Source: Balamuthia mandrillaris
Taxonomy: Eukaryota > Discosea > Longamoebia > Balamuthiidae
Reading direction: 5' to 3'
Assembly (NCBI GenBank): GCA_031835245.1
Contig: JAVKOQ010000164.1
Location: 58,789-122,788, forward strand
Length of the DNA: 64,000 nt
Notes under the pieces: model-generated
Told to the model about the DNA's origin: nothing
Database searches by the model: none
The model's input: the letters and a program-made list of their open reading frames with translations, nothing else
Shown: positions 34,228 through 43,498 of the stretch, in pieces
How the letters are laid out: each line of letters begins with the position of its first letter
Position numbering within the stretch: the stretch's first letter is position 1
Translations under genes and position numbers: made by a program

Positions 34228-34728
34228 CTACTGAACCAATTTCTCAATGACTTTTTGTAGGAGCGCCGCAATCTCTAGGTTTCTTTTCTTGATGTCCTCC
34301 TGAATGGCTGCTATCGAGGCACGATGTTCCTCCTCAATGGCTGCTATCGAGGCATGATGTTCCTCCTCAATGGCTGCTATCGAGGCATGATGTTCCTCCT
34401 CAAGCTGTGCTATTTTATTATCAATTGCTTCGAACGCAGCTTTGACTGGGGGGACAAGGTCAGAAAGAGAGAAAACTGAGTTCAATAAAAGGGGGGGCGG
34501 TGGAGGATAATTCTTACAGTTTACCGTCTGGCCAACAACTGCACCCAAAGAAAAACTGAGGGTTGGGTCCAGTGCGTCGTCTAACGGAACCACCACATGG
34601 CTGCCGTTCTTTCCTCTCGTAGCGAGAGTTCCCTTGTTAACGTCCCAGACGTGCCCCTCTAGTAGGGGGTGTTTTAATTTCCTTGAAGGAGAGGAGGAGG
34701 GCGTCGATGTTGGTGTCTTTCGCTTCAT
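34228..34728 (-). CDS. Small coiled-coil protein with 11-residue repeats, unknown
   Basis: Exons 34728-34518 and 34445-34228 give about 142 aa; the upstream open frame uses a GTG and is not chosen. A basic Ser/Thr/Pro N-terminus, then a region with GHVWDVNKGTLATRGKNG, then a coiled coil made of three tandem copies of EEEHHASIAAI (33-bp DNA repeats at about 34301-34402). Spliced in phase 1. A consensus E2F site lies about 145 bases upstream of the ATG, hinting at S-phase expression. Confidence 0.6.
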   Translation of the reverse strand: MKRKTPTSTPSSSPSRKLKHPLLEGHVWDVNKGTLATRGKNGSHVVVPLDDALDPTLSFSLGAVVGQTVNCKNYPPPPPLLLNSVFSLSDLVPPVKAAFEAIDNKIAQLEEEHHASIAAIEEEHHASIAAIEEEHRASIAAIQEDIKKRNLEIAALLQKVIEKLVQ

Positions 34729-34871
34729 CGATGTATGATGAGAGGTGGTGGTGGAAGAAGAGGTGGCAGCGTAAGTAGAGCAGGCACAGAGGGAGTAGCA
34801 GCTTTTTTCCTCTCTCACTCTGACGGCAAACGGATAAAAAAGGGCGAAGCGGCACTAAACTGTAAGGTGGC

Positions 34872-34885
34872 TTTTCCCGCCAAAA
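34872..34885. promoter_or_regulatory. E2F-type site upstream of the small coiled-coil gene
   Basis: TTTTCCCGCCAAAA matches the E2F/DP consensus. It is followed at about 34936-34951 by CATGACGACATG, a relative of the GTCGTCATG word. Confidence 0.45.
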
Positions 34886-35079
34886 ATCATTTAAGGAAGC
34901 ATGCCCATGTCTTCATGTTTTTTTTTTGCCTTACCAATTCATGACGACATGATTACATATTACAGAAAGAAAGGAGGTAGGACTTTGTGTGCAAGTTAAA
35001 CTTAAGATGCTAATGTGGATGTGAATATTTATGTACTGGCTTTTAGTGGTCCTTTTCTTCTTCTTCTTGTTCTTCTTCT

Positions 35080-35529
35080 TCATATGTACATGCCGTCGTC
35101 TTCGGGGTTACTGGCTGCAGAGGCGTTGGTAGTTGGTGTGTCATCTTGCAGTGCGTGCTCTGGAAGACAAGCCTGCAGATCGAGTATCAGCTGTTCCCGT
35201 TTTGCAATCACTTGCAAGTTTTCTGGTTTTCTTGTTGTGAGTGCAGTGACAGTGGAGATGGAGTGTGAAAGAGGAAAGAGCGGACCTTGAATGGCTTCTT
35301 CCAACACAGGATCTCTTTCCTCCAGCAGGGCTTCGCCAAGCTCTCTGTTGCTACGTTTGAGGTGAGTGACCGAGTGTTGCAGCTCCTTGATGCGAAGCTG
35401 CACCGCCATGAGATTGACGGTCGCCCCTCCTTCCCCTGAGCCATCTTCTGCGCCTTCTCTTTGTGTGTGCTCCCGAAAGTCCGTGAGGTAGACCCCAGGC
35501 ATCACTTCCTTCGTAGGATAGCCCTCCAT
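35080..35529 (-). CDS. Small coiled-coil protein, unknown
   Basis: 149 aa if read without splicing from the ATG at 35529 (MEGYPTKEVMPGVYLTDF); an ATG at 35589 is in frame too. Residues about 45-110 form an amphipathic coiled coil (LRIKELQHSVTHLKRSNRELGEALLEERDP ... EN LQVIAKREQLILDLQ). A possible in-frame intron (CAAG/GTCC to CCAG, near 35290-35220) would make the heptads continuous. The tail is acidic and disordered. It looks like a subunit of a small helical complex, but I do not recognise which. Confidence 0.6.
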   Translation of the reverse strand: MEGYPTKEVMPGVYLTDFREHTQREGAEDGSGEGGATVNLMAVQLRIKELQHSVTHLKRSNRELGEALLEERDPVLEEAIQGPLFPLSHSISTVTALTTRKPENLQVIAKREQLILDLQACLPEHALQDDTPTTNASAASNPEDDGMYI

Positions 35530-35587
35530 GCCACGCAGCAGCACAAAAAAAAAGAGAGAGTGAAGCGAACGGATTAAGTAACGCGTC

Positions 35588-36349
35588 ATGGCTGCGGCAC
35601 CACCGCCCCTCGTCGGTCGCGAAGCCTTCGATCCCATGCATTCTTCTTCTTCTCCTTCTTCTTCTTCTTCGTCGGACCATTCCTTGGTGCAGCTAGAACT
35701 TCTACGCACCGCCTTTGCGCCTCCGGCTCTCTTTCCAAAACTCCCGAATCTGCGCTCCCTTCTTGAAGAGCCCTCCATTGGCCAACGCGACGTCGCCAAC
35801 TCCCTCTTTGGCTCAAAGCTGCTCCATATCTTCTCGGAGGCTGGCCTGAAACCCAGCCTGGGCTTCAACCAGGGCACGCGACGTTTGAGCCTCACCCTCC
35901 CTCTGATCCCCGTGCACCGGGTTGAGACTGCCCAACAAGTGGTGCTTTGTGCCATGCTTGGGCTCCTTGCCCAACAAGCTACTCTTGAGAGTATCTACCA
36001 ACAGCAGCTTCTGCAACAACAAGAAGCCGCAGAAGACACACAACAACCACAACAACAAACGGACAGACTGCTGGCAAATGCGTGCTTGCGTCTCTTCATG
36101 GAACAAACCTGTGTGGCGGTGGTGGAGAAGAAAGTTATCTTTCGGTTGCAACACGTGAGTATCGCAATGGAGTCGGCCGCCCTGAAGCTGCACTCAGCAA
36201 AGGACCGTTCCCACCTCTTCACCGACTCCAAGCGAGTGCCATTCTGGTATTGTCCCTGTTACCTACAGCTGAGCGGCTGTTCTGCCTCTGAGCAATGCTT
36301 CTTGGAGAGGAGCACGAAAAAAAAAAACCATGAGCGGCTATTTGAATAA
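35588..36349 (+). CDS. Unknown 253-aa protein
   Basis: Intronless frame starting 58 bases from the divergent coiled-coil gene. Ser-rich N-terminus, then a probably folded region (LELLRTAFAPPALFPKLPNLRSLLEE ... GTRRLSLTLPLIPVHRVETAQQVVLC), a Gln-rich insert (about 140-157), and ACLRLFMEQTCVAVVEKKVIFRLQHV. Its codon pattern and the absence of introns are compatible with a real gene. No family recognised. Confidence 0.6.
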   Translation: MAAAPPPLVGREAFDPMHSSSSPSSSSSSDHSLVQLELLRTAFAPPALFPKLPNLRSLLEEPSIGQRDVANSLFGSKLLHIFSEAGLKPSLGFNQGTRRLSLTLPLIPVHRVETAQQVVLCAMLGLLAQQATLESIYQQQLLQQQEAAEDTQQPQQQTDRLLANACLRLFMEQTCVAVVEKKVIFRLQHVSIAMESAALKLHSAKDRSHLFTDSKRVPFWYCPCYLQLSGCSASEQCFLERSTKKKNHERLFE

Positions 36350-36505
36350 TTGCAACTGTTATATAATTGGTTGGCGATTAATTATTAAATTAACTCTTCT
36401 CATCTACGCTTTCCTTTCAAGCATTTCTCCGATCCAGCATTACCCGCAGTTGCTGAGACTGTGGCGAAAACGAAAAGGAAGACGAAGAGCACAATAAACG
36501 TAGCA

Positions 36506-37879
36506 ATGGTGTTGACCGCGCTGGACAGGATGATAGGACGGCCTCACAAGGGCTTGCTGCTCCTTCTTTCCCTCTCCCTTTTTTTCAATTGGTATTTTTT
36601 CTTTCTTTCTCCGCAGCCCTCGCCGCGCGGTACCTACCAGCAACTACAAGGCTCCGCTCTCAGAGAAACCCTGGAGTCTTCAGCTTCTCCTTCTGCCGTC
36701 GTCTCCAACGAACAGGTAGAACGACCAGCTGGGACCGAAAAATGTATCCAGGACAATAAACAGGTTTGCGAGGCTAACACGAAAACCATTTCTTACGACG
36801 GTTTTGACCTCCGTTATGGCCACATTGCAACAAAAACCTTGCAAGGAGAAGGAGAGGCCTTGACCACGGCCAACAACAAAAACTTTCCGGAGGACCCTGA
36901 AGCATTCCGCGAAGCGGAGCTCAAAGACCTCCAAACGATGATGGCCTTCACCGACTTTCAGCACCGACGCTTCCTCTGGCACAACTCTGAGCGTTTCTGT
37001 CGGCAACGGTTTCCGCTGAACCCAACTGATAAAGAAGGCAAGGTGGGGTGGGTGACGGCCACCATCAACGATGCCTACGTCATCCCAGCCATAGCTCTGG
37101 CCCACTCCATCCGCAAGTTCTCCTGCTTGACCGACAACCTCTTGGCCATCATCAGCTCGGAGGTCAGCAAGGAGGCCAGAGAGGTCCTCACCAAGGCTGG
37201 TTGGACGCTGCTGGAACGACCTCCCTTGGATTGCCAGCATCAAGGTGGTCGGCCTGATGGCGCGTTAGCCAAGTTCCCAGGAGAGCACATGCGCTTCCAC
37301 GTGTGGAACCTCACAGAGTATGACCGATTGGTCTACCTCGACTGTGACATCATGCTCTTGGACAACATCGACGAGATTTTCCACCTGCCTTTGGAGCTTG
37401 GACAAATATATGCCGCTCACTTTGCACCTCCCGACGACAAGCACGAGTTGAAGACAGGCATCAACTCGGGCCTGTTGGTGCTGCGCCCATCGAGCCAGAT
37501 CACAAGCGAGCTACTGCAAGACTGGCGGTCTCTGTTCAAAACAGCGGGCTGCATGGCGGACCAGCCCTTCCTTCGCAGGTTCTTCGACCAACCTAGACGA
37601 GGGCTGCGGTACCTGCCTTATGCCTACAACGTGCGACGGAACGCCTATCACCCCATGCGCCTGTTTCACATGGCTGGCTTCACAAAGTTTGAAAAGCTAT
37701 GGTTGGGCAGCAACGTGGTGAGCAGGAAAAAAGCAGCAGACAAGCCGATCCAGAACGTGCCAGCAGACGTGGCATCCGTCTGGTGGTTCATGTTTTACGA
37801 TGCTTTGGATGCCTATGGCCTGCAGGACTGGTGGGCAAAGGTTGCATCAAAGGCCACCTCCCAATGGGGGCGCAACTGA
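36506..37879 (+). CDS. GT8-family glycosyltransferase, type II membrane protein (copy 3)
   Basis: Intronless, 457 aa from the ATG at 36506; an upstream GTG in frame is not used. Anchor (GLLLLLSLSLFFNWYFFFLS), its own stem with Cys residues, then the GT8 core with DCD in YLDCDIMLLDNIDEIF. Two blocks of the core (37043-37240 and 37272-37375) are base-for-base identical to copy 4 although the stems differ, which indicates gene conversion. Confidence 0.9.
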   Translation: MVLTALDRMIGRPHKGLLLLLSLSLFFNWYFFFLSPQPSPRGTYQQLQGSALRETLESSASPSAVVSNEQVERPAGTEKCIQDNKQVCEANTKTISYDGFDLRYGHIATKTLQGEGEALTTANNKNFPEDPEAFREAELKDLQTMMAFTDFQHRRFLWHNSERFCRQRFPLNPTDKEGKVGWVTATINDAYVIPAIALAHSIRKFSCLTDNLLAIISSEVSKEAREVLTKAGWTLLERPPLDCQHQGGRPDGALAKFPGEHMRFHVWNLTEYDRLVYLDCDIMLLDNIDEIFHLPLELGQIYAAHFAPPDDKHELKTGINSGLLVLRPSSQITSELLQDWRSLFKTAGCMADQPFLRRFFDQPRRGLRYLPYAYNVRRNAYHPMRLFHMAGFTKFEKLWLGSNVVSRKKAADKPIQNVPADVASVWWFMFYDALDAYGLQDWWAKVASKATSQWGRN

Positions 37880-38167
37880 TGCCAACGTACGTCGCGGCTG
37901 TTTTTCTTAGTCCTTAACCAACCGGTGCTGACTTTTCTTCAACAGCTAAGTAAACATCATCACTCTGGCGGTCCTAAGGAAGAAGAGGAACAAACGAAAA
38001 GAGTAACCTTGGGGCTGAAGCGGTGACTTTCGCGAGTCCGACGGACGTGCGGAAGGACGGGAGTGGCAACGTTCTCTCCTTTGTTTTGTTATTGTTTGGA
38101 AACGTGCTTGTGGTTGCTTCCTGTTTTAAAACACTCCATCTAGATAATTACCTTTTTACGGTTTTTC

Positions 38168-38170
<3 letters not shown>

Positions 38171-38211
<41 letters not shown>
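38171..38211. repeat. (CAG)13 microsatellite
   Basis: Pure CAG triplets about 50 bases upstream of GT8 copy 4, in its likely 5' UTR or promoter. Confidence 0.95.
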
Positions 38212-38260
38212 TAAAAGGGTTGTTATCGGAGAAGCAAACGTTTGCTAAGCGAGCAAGATA

Positions 38261-39799
38261 ATGCTCCACCTGGTGGCACTCTACCGGAGGACAGAACGAA
38301 GCCACTTGGTCCTGCTGTTCCTTCTTGCCCTCTCCGTTGTTTATAATTGGTATTTTTTCGTTTCTTTCCGGCAGTCGAACAACCCACTTCAGCAGACTCA
38401 ACTCGGGTCTTCTCTCCCTTCTGAACTTTCGTCTTCATCGTTTCTTTCCTCCACCACCCTAACCAACAGCGTGAAGAGCGGGGTCTCTCTTCAGCGGCCT
38501 GGGGGGCCTCTGGACTCTGCTCTCCAATCTGAGCCAGCTATTGGCAGCTCCACCATCGTTCAGAAGAAACGAGAAAAAGATGAAAACCAAGAAGAACAGT
38601 CTCCCTCTATTGGCAGTAAGACACAAAGAAAGATTGAACATTGTTACCACGATGTCTCCACTAGAACAATGAAATGTTACTATGTTGATGAAAAGAAGGA
38701 GCCCTCCTTTCATTACGCTCACCTCCCCAACAAGAGCAAAGGGGCAAAAGGGCAGGCCGTCTTGTCCGCTGCAGACAATGATGGCTTCGAGGAGGATCCC
38801 ACTGCCTTTCACATTGCTGAAAGGAACGACCTCTACAGGATGATGGCCTTCACCGAGTTCGAGCACCGACGCTTTCTCTGGCACAACTCCCAGCTCTACT
38901 GCCAACAGCGTCTCCACTACGATGATACTGAACTACTAGCGAAAGTGGAAGGCAAAGTGGGGTGGGTGACGGCCACCATCAACGATGCCTACGTCATCCC
39001 AGCCATAGCTCTGGCCCACTCCATCCGCAAGTTCTCCTGCTTGACCGACAACCTCTTGGCCATCATCAGCTCGGAGGTCAGCAAGGAGGCCAGAGAGGTC
39101 CTCACCAAGGCTGGTTGGACGCTGCTGGAACGACCTCCCTTGGATTGCCAGCATGAAGCAGCTCAACCTGACTCCCTCTTGGCGCAGTTCCCAGGAGAGC
39201 ACATGCGCTTCCACGTGTGGAACCTCACAGAGTATGACCGATTGGTCTACCTCGACTGTGACATCATGCTCTTGGACAACATCGACGAGCTCTTCCGCCT
39301 TCCATTGCAGCCTCATCAGATATACGCTGCTCGCTTTTCTCCTCCGGCGGACGACGACAAAGGATCCGAGATGAAGACCTTTGTTAATTCAGGGTTGTTG
39401 GTGCTGCGTCCATCAAGCCAGACCACGGGCGAGCTTTTGGCCGATTGGAGGTCCATGTTCCGCACGAAAGGTTGCGTGGCGGACCAGCCCTTCCTTCGCA
39501 AGTTCTTCGACCAACCAGAACGAGGGCTGCGGTACCTGCCTTATGCCTACAACGTGCGACGGAAGGCCTATCACCCCATGCGCCTGTTTCACATGGCTTC
39601 CTCCACAAAGTTTGAAAAGCTATGGTTGAGCCACAACAAGGCGGACAGGAAGACGGCTAGGGACAAACCCATTGAGAACATACCGAAAGACGCGGCTTCG
39701 GTCTGGTGGTTCATGTTTTACGATGCTTTGGATGTTCATGGATTGAATGAGTGGTGGGCAAAGGTCGAGAAAAACAATGGTGTGTTTCAGCGTTTCTGA
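38261..39799 (+). CDS. GT8-family glycosyltransferase, type II membrane protein (copy 4)
   Basis: Intronless, 512 aa, the longest stem of the four (about residues 45-200). Anchor (LVLLFLLALSVVYNWYFFVSF), then the same GT8 core with DCD in YLDCDIMLLDNIDELF and the WWFMFYDALDVHG end. The stem carries Lys/Glu-rich and Cys-containing stretches unlike copies 1-3. Tandem with copy 3. Confidence 0.9.
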   Translation: MLHLVALYRRTERSHLVLLFLLALSVVYNWYFFVSFRQSNNPLQQTQLGSSLPSELSSSSFLSSTTLTNSVKSGVSLQRPGGPLDSALQSEPAIGSSTIVQKKREKDENQEEQSPSIGSKTQRKIEHCYHDVSTRTMKCYYVDEKKEPSFHYAHLPNKSKGAKGQAVLSAADNDGFEEDPTAFHIAERNDLYRMMAFTEFEHRRFLWHNSQLYCQQRLHYDDTELLAKVEGKVGWVTATINDAYVIPAIALAHSIRKFSCLTDNLLAIISSEVSKEAREVLTKAGWTLLERPPLDCQHEAAQPDSLLAQFPGEHMRFHVWNLTEYDRLVYLDCDIMLLDNIDELFRLPLQPHQIYAARFSPPADDDKGSEMKTFVNSGLLVLRPSSQTTGELLADWRSMFRTKGCVADQPFLRKFFDQPERGLRYLPYAYNVRRKAYHPMRLFHMASSTKFEKLWLSHNKADRKTARDKPIENIPKDAASVWWFMFYDALDVHGLNEWWAKVEKNNGVFQRF

Positions 39800-39880
39800 T
39801 GGACATGGGCGTTTCTGTATTTATTTCAGCTTATGAAAAGTAAAGAAAGGTGAAAAAGCAGAGCAGAGAATGTATAATTC

Positions 39881-40245
39881 TTAGAGGGCAGAGGGAGATG
39901 CTCCTTCGGACAAACGAAGCACGCATTCAGTACCGGGATACGGAGGCAGATTCAGCTGATACTTTTCTTCCATACTCCTTTCGTAGGTGCAAGTATCGAT
40001 GGAAGAATAAAGAAAGACACGCGTCAAAATTGAAACAACATTCTCCCTGAGAAGGAACAGAAAAAAAGAGAAAAAAACAGATTTGAAACAACAAAAAGAA
40101 AAAATAGAAAGTACTTTGGAATGAACCGGCCACCAAGCCAATGCTCTCCGTGGAAATGCTTCGCACAAAGCTTTGGTGCTGTGAGTGAGACTGAAAGTTT
40201 TGTAAAGCAGAGTAGTAACGCGAGAGTCAGACACTGCACATTAGT

Positions 40246-40284
<39 letters not shown>

Positions 40285-41114
40285 GAGAGGAGAATGAGCA
40301 AAGATGTAATGATTTATGTACCAAGCATGGCTGGAGGAGGAATTCCTAAGCCGTTAATGTTTCCTGTTGTTGGTTGCAAGATACGCATAACAGAAAATGT
40401 TATGTGCTGACGCAATAGAGATTTGAAGGAAAACAAAAGAAAGTAATGTAGTGGAAAACACGTATCAAACAACAAAATAAGGGAATGAAATACAAAAAGA
40501 AGAACCTTCTTCAACGTCCCACCCAGACGGAATATCAACAGAGATAATAGGGACTTTAGTATTCTTCAGCGTCTATTTCAGAGGGAAAATAAGAAGTTAG
40601 ATGGGTTTTTAGGTTCGCAGGTGGGAAATCAGTGCCTCGATGATACTATCAAACGGAGCACGAATGGAAGTGCCTTTGAAACTAAAGCCAAAGATGGCAT
40701 CCATGATGACGTCGAAGTCTTTTTCGTAGTCATACGACCTCAGTTCTTGTAAGACTGGAATAGAAAGAGCTTTGCATTGCTTCACCAATCCCTATGGTGT
40801 TTTTTTTCAGTCTTAACACCAAATAAACGAAGAAAGAAAAAAAACAACAACAAGAAGAACACGAAGGTCAGAAAATTACTTGAAAGAGAGGCTTATCGAT
40901 TGGTTTGGGATAAAGGATGGTGGGTTGGAAGCCAAAATGCGCCAAATGCCGAGCTGCAACAAAGCCTTTTTGAATGCAGTCAGCACAAAACAATTGGGAA
41001 CAACGTTTAAGTAGACAACGAAAGGCATTACCATCTCCACCAGTACATTGAAGAGGACGCTCTTGTTAAGGAAAGCTGAAGAGAGGAAGGGAGGAGGGGG
41101 GAGAGAGAGAGGAG

Positions 41115-41152
<38 letters not shown>

Positions 41153-41728
41153 AACTGACTGACTGATTGACTGTGAGGGAGGAGAGGGAGGGAGGGAGGG
41201 AGGGAGGGGAGGGAGGAGGAGGGAGGAGGGAGGGAGGGAGGGAGGGAGGGAGGGAGGAGGAGGGAGGGAGGAGAGGGAGGGAGGAGGGAGGGAGGGAGGG
41301 AGGGAGGGAGGGAGGAGGGGAGGGGAGGGAGGGGGGGGAGGGAGGGAGGGAGGGAGAGAGGGAGGAGGGAGGGAGGGAGGGGAGGGAGGGAGGGAGGGAG
41401 GGGGAGGGGGAGGGAGGGAGGGAGGGAGGGAGGGAGGGAGGGGGAGGGAGGGAGGAGGGAGGAGGAAGGGAGGGAGGGAGGGAGGGAGGGAGGGAGGGGG
41501 GAGGGAGGGGAGAGGGGAGGGAGGAGGGAGAGGGAGGAGAGGAGAAGGTAGGATGACATGAAAGAAAGGATATTTGTTGCCAGGCCCAGCGATCACAAGA
41601 ACACGGTGGTGGTTAGGGAACGCCTTAGCGGTAGCCGTGGCAACAGACAAGCCAGCTAACTCCATCAACTTTGGTATAGCATTACCACAGCAAGAACAGG
41701 AGAACGAGAGGGGATGAGAGAAACAGAG

Positions 41729-41769
<41 letters not shown>

Positions 41770-42151
41770 GAGAGGATACAATGCCTGTTCAACAACAAAG
41801 CCATGCTCTTCGCCCATCAGCTCATTATCAATGTTGGCAGCCTCTTCTTGGCCAAGGTACTACATGCACATCCGTCACTGCCATTAGTACAAAGGAGGCC
41901 AAACTCGCCGAACAACAAAAGCAAAAAGGGGGGGAGAGACGAAAGAAAACTTTTATAGAAGCAGTGGCAGAGGATGACATTGCTCGAGTGTAGGAGCGAT
42001 CTGGTTCGGACAGGAAGCCCCAGCGAAATGCAACCACTTGCTGCTTGGTGAGGATGGCTATGATTCGCAAGTCTACTCGCGCCCCGCAAGGTGAATGTAC
42101 CACCACAAGTCTTGTTGTTGAACGAAGAAGAAGAGAACGGCTTGCGAGCAA
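39881..42151 (-). CDS. NAXE: NAD(P)H-hydrate epimerase (AIBP/NAXE, YjeF N-terminal fold) with AT-AC intron
   Basis: Ten exons (42151-41951, 41859-41785, 41668-41574, 41042-41032, 40965-40880, 40791-40636, 40572-40506, 40363-40322, 40190-40115, 39977-39881) give 301 aa, close to the metazoan enzyme. It epimerises damaged R-NAD(P)HX for repair. Exon 1 looks like a mitochondrial targeting sequence (MLASRSLLLRSTTRL). Hallmarks: YLGQEEA, QLMELAGLS, GPGNNGGDG, ARHLAHFGF, DAIFGFSFKG, VDIPSGWDVE, SLTAPKLCA, GGRFIPK and LPPYPGTECV. GPGNNGGDG is restored only by removing an intron that begins ATATCCTTTC and ends AC; the next exon is 11 nt. Two other introns have GC donors (41784 and 40635). Confidence 0.9.
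41043..41573 (-). other. U12-type AT-AC intron filled by a polypurine/polypyrimidine array
   Basis: Sense strand begins ATATCCTTTC, the minor-spliceosome 5' consensus, and ends ...TTCAATGTAC. TTCCTTAAC, the exact U12 branch-site consensus, lies about 25 bases before the end. Splicing gives AAC-AA plus T-GGT, restoring the family motif. The middle (about 41088-41550 on +) is GGGA/GGGAGGA repeats. Confidence 0.88.
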
Positions 42152-42431
42152 CAGTGCGGCAGCGAACGCACAGCATACACTTCTGTCTGTCTGCTTTTCT
42201 GCAGCAGCTAGCGACTGCCCACTGCTTCTCGGAAAAGAAGAACGCCGCGATATTTCTCAGCCTGCAGTGCCGTCAACCCTACACGAACCCTATCCCTTAC
42301 TTTCTGGGTTGATGGTACGAGGAGAGAGCAGCAAGAAGAGGAACGAACAAGAACAGTAAACAGGAAGGGAAATGGTTTCATACAGTAGGAGGCTTTAAAC
42401 AAGAAACAATGCTTTGAAAAAAAAAACGGTT
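42152..42431. other. Spacer between NAXE start and Borealin stop
   Basis: About 280 bases; presumably the NAXE promoter. No specific motif that I can support. Confidence 0.4.
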
Positions 42432-43257
42432 TCAGATGCCATCGCTCATGATGAGGGAAGCCACGTGCTGATGCAACAGTTTGAGTTGCTCCATCGCCAT
42501 TTTCCGTTCTTTGGCCGTCATGGTGTCCATGCTGGAGAGGTCATCCACGTCCACCTCCTGCTCTCCCAACTGTATTCTGATCTTGCTGCTTCCGCGAGCA
42601 TCAATAGTGGCTCTCGCAGTGTCTCTATTCTTTTGTGTTGTTGTGCCTTTGGCGCCGCGAGCCGACCGCTTAGCTCCTCCTTGTGTTTTCTTTTTTCTTT
42701 GTGGCAGTTCATCTTCGTTTTGTGCTTGATCTTCTTCTTCTTCTCCCTCTTCGTCTTCGTCATGGTCAAATGGGCCACCAAGGTCTTCCTTTGTGCCAGC
42801 AAAGAGGGAGTGAAGGTCGTGAGTGGAGGACAAAAGACCCCTCAAAGGGGTGCTCTGGATGCGAATGGTCTCGTTCTTGTGAAGCTCGTTGATGTCGCCG
42901 CCGTGCTTGTCGATGAACTCTTTCATCGGCATTTCTCGTATCCGCTTGGGCAGCTTCATGAGCTCCACGTGCAACTGGTTCTTCAGAGAGGAGCAAAGAT
43001 CCCTTGCTTCGCTCATCAAAGCGGCGCTTCGTGTTTCCACTTTGGTGAGCGAACAGGATTATCGTGAGGTTTGAGTTTCCAAAGAGAAACAAAAAATAAT
43101 CACTTGGAAGACCAGTAGCGACGTACTCACCTTCCAAGTCAAACTCGTCCAGTATGGCCTCCAAATGGGCGGCATGAGCAGACTGCGGCGCCGCATTCTC
43201 CTTTGTGTTTTCCTCCAACGCGACCTCGCTGGTTCTCTTCGCCCCAACGCTTGCCAT
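42432..43257 (-). CDS. Borealin-like chromosomal passenger complex subunit
   Basis: Exons 43257-43131 and 43039-42432 give 244 aa. The N-terminal helix (HLEAILDEFDLEVETRSAALMSE ... LHVELMKLPKRIREMPMKEFI) matches the Survivin/INCENP-binding part of Borealin; the middle is acidic then Lys/Arg rich; the C-terminal KIRIQLGEQEVDVDDLSSM ... LKLLHQHVASLI matches the dimerisation domain. The protein should target Aurora B to centromeres. Similarity is at pattern level, so the call is strong but not certain. Confidence 0.78.
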
Positions 43258-43498
43258 AGGGTTTTTGTTTTTTTTTTTTGTTTGTTTGCTTGGCTAAAAA
43301 AAAAAAAAAAATAGCAAAGCCACTCCCCTTTCCCTTTCTTTCTGTATTTTTTTTTTCTCTGCTGTTTGATCGTTATTTTGGGGCAGTGCGATTTTGGCGG
43401 GAAACCTTGGCTTCATTGGAAAAGCAGCACTTGGTACTTCCCGCCAAAATTTCCCCAAAGAAAGAACGAGGAGAAAGGAACGATCGATAGCCCACGAG
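43258..43498. promoter_or_regulatory. Bidirectional Borealin-PSF1 promoter with two opposed E2F sites
   Basis: TTTTGGCGGGAAA at about 43392-43404 and TTCCCGCCAAAA at about 43438-43449, inverted and about 35 bases apart, both consensus E2F/DP sites. A- and T-runs occupy the Borealin side. Confidence 0.7.

Noticed and set aside
41043-41573. GC donor (CCTG/GCAACA) for this NAXE intron
   Set aside because: It would destroy GPGNNGGDG and lacks a matching acceptor phase; AT-AC with a U12 branch site fits exactly.
40876-41668. Pro/Ser/Leu- or Gly/Glu-rich proteins
   Set aside because: Frames of the polypurine array within the AT-AC intron.
42045-42359. Rightward gene upstream of NAXE
   Set aside because: It is the complement of NAXE exon 1 and its promoter; no domain.
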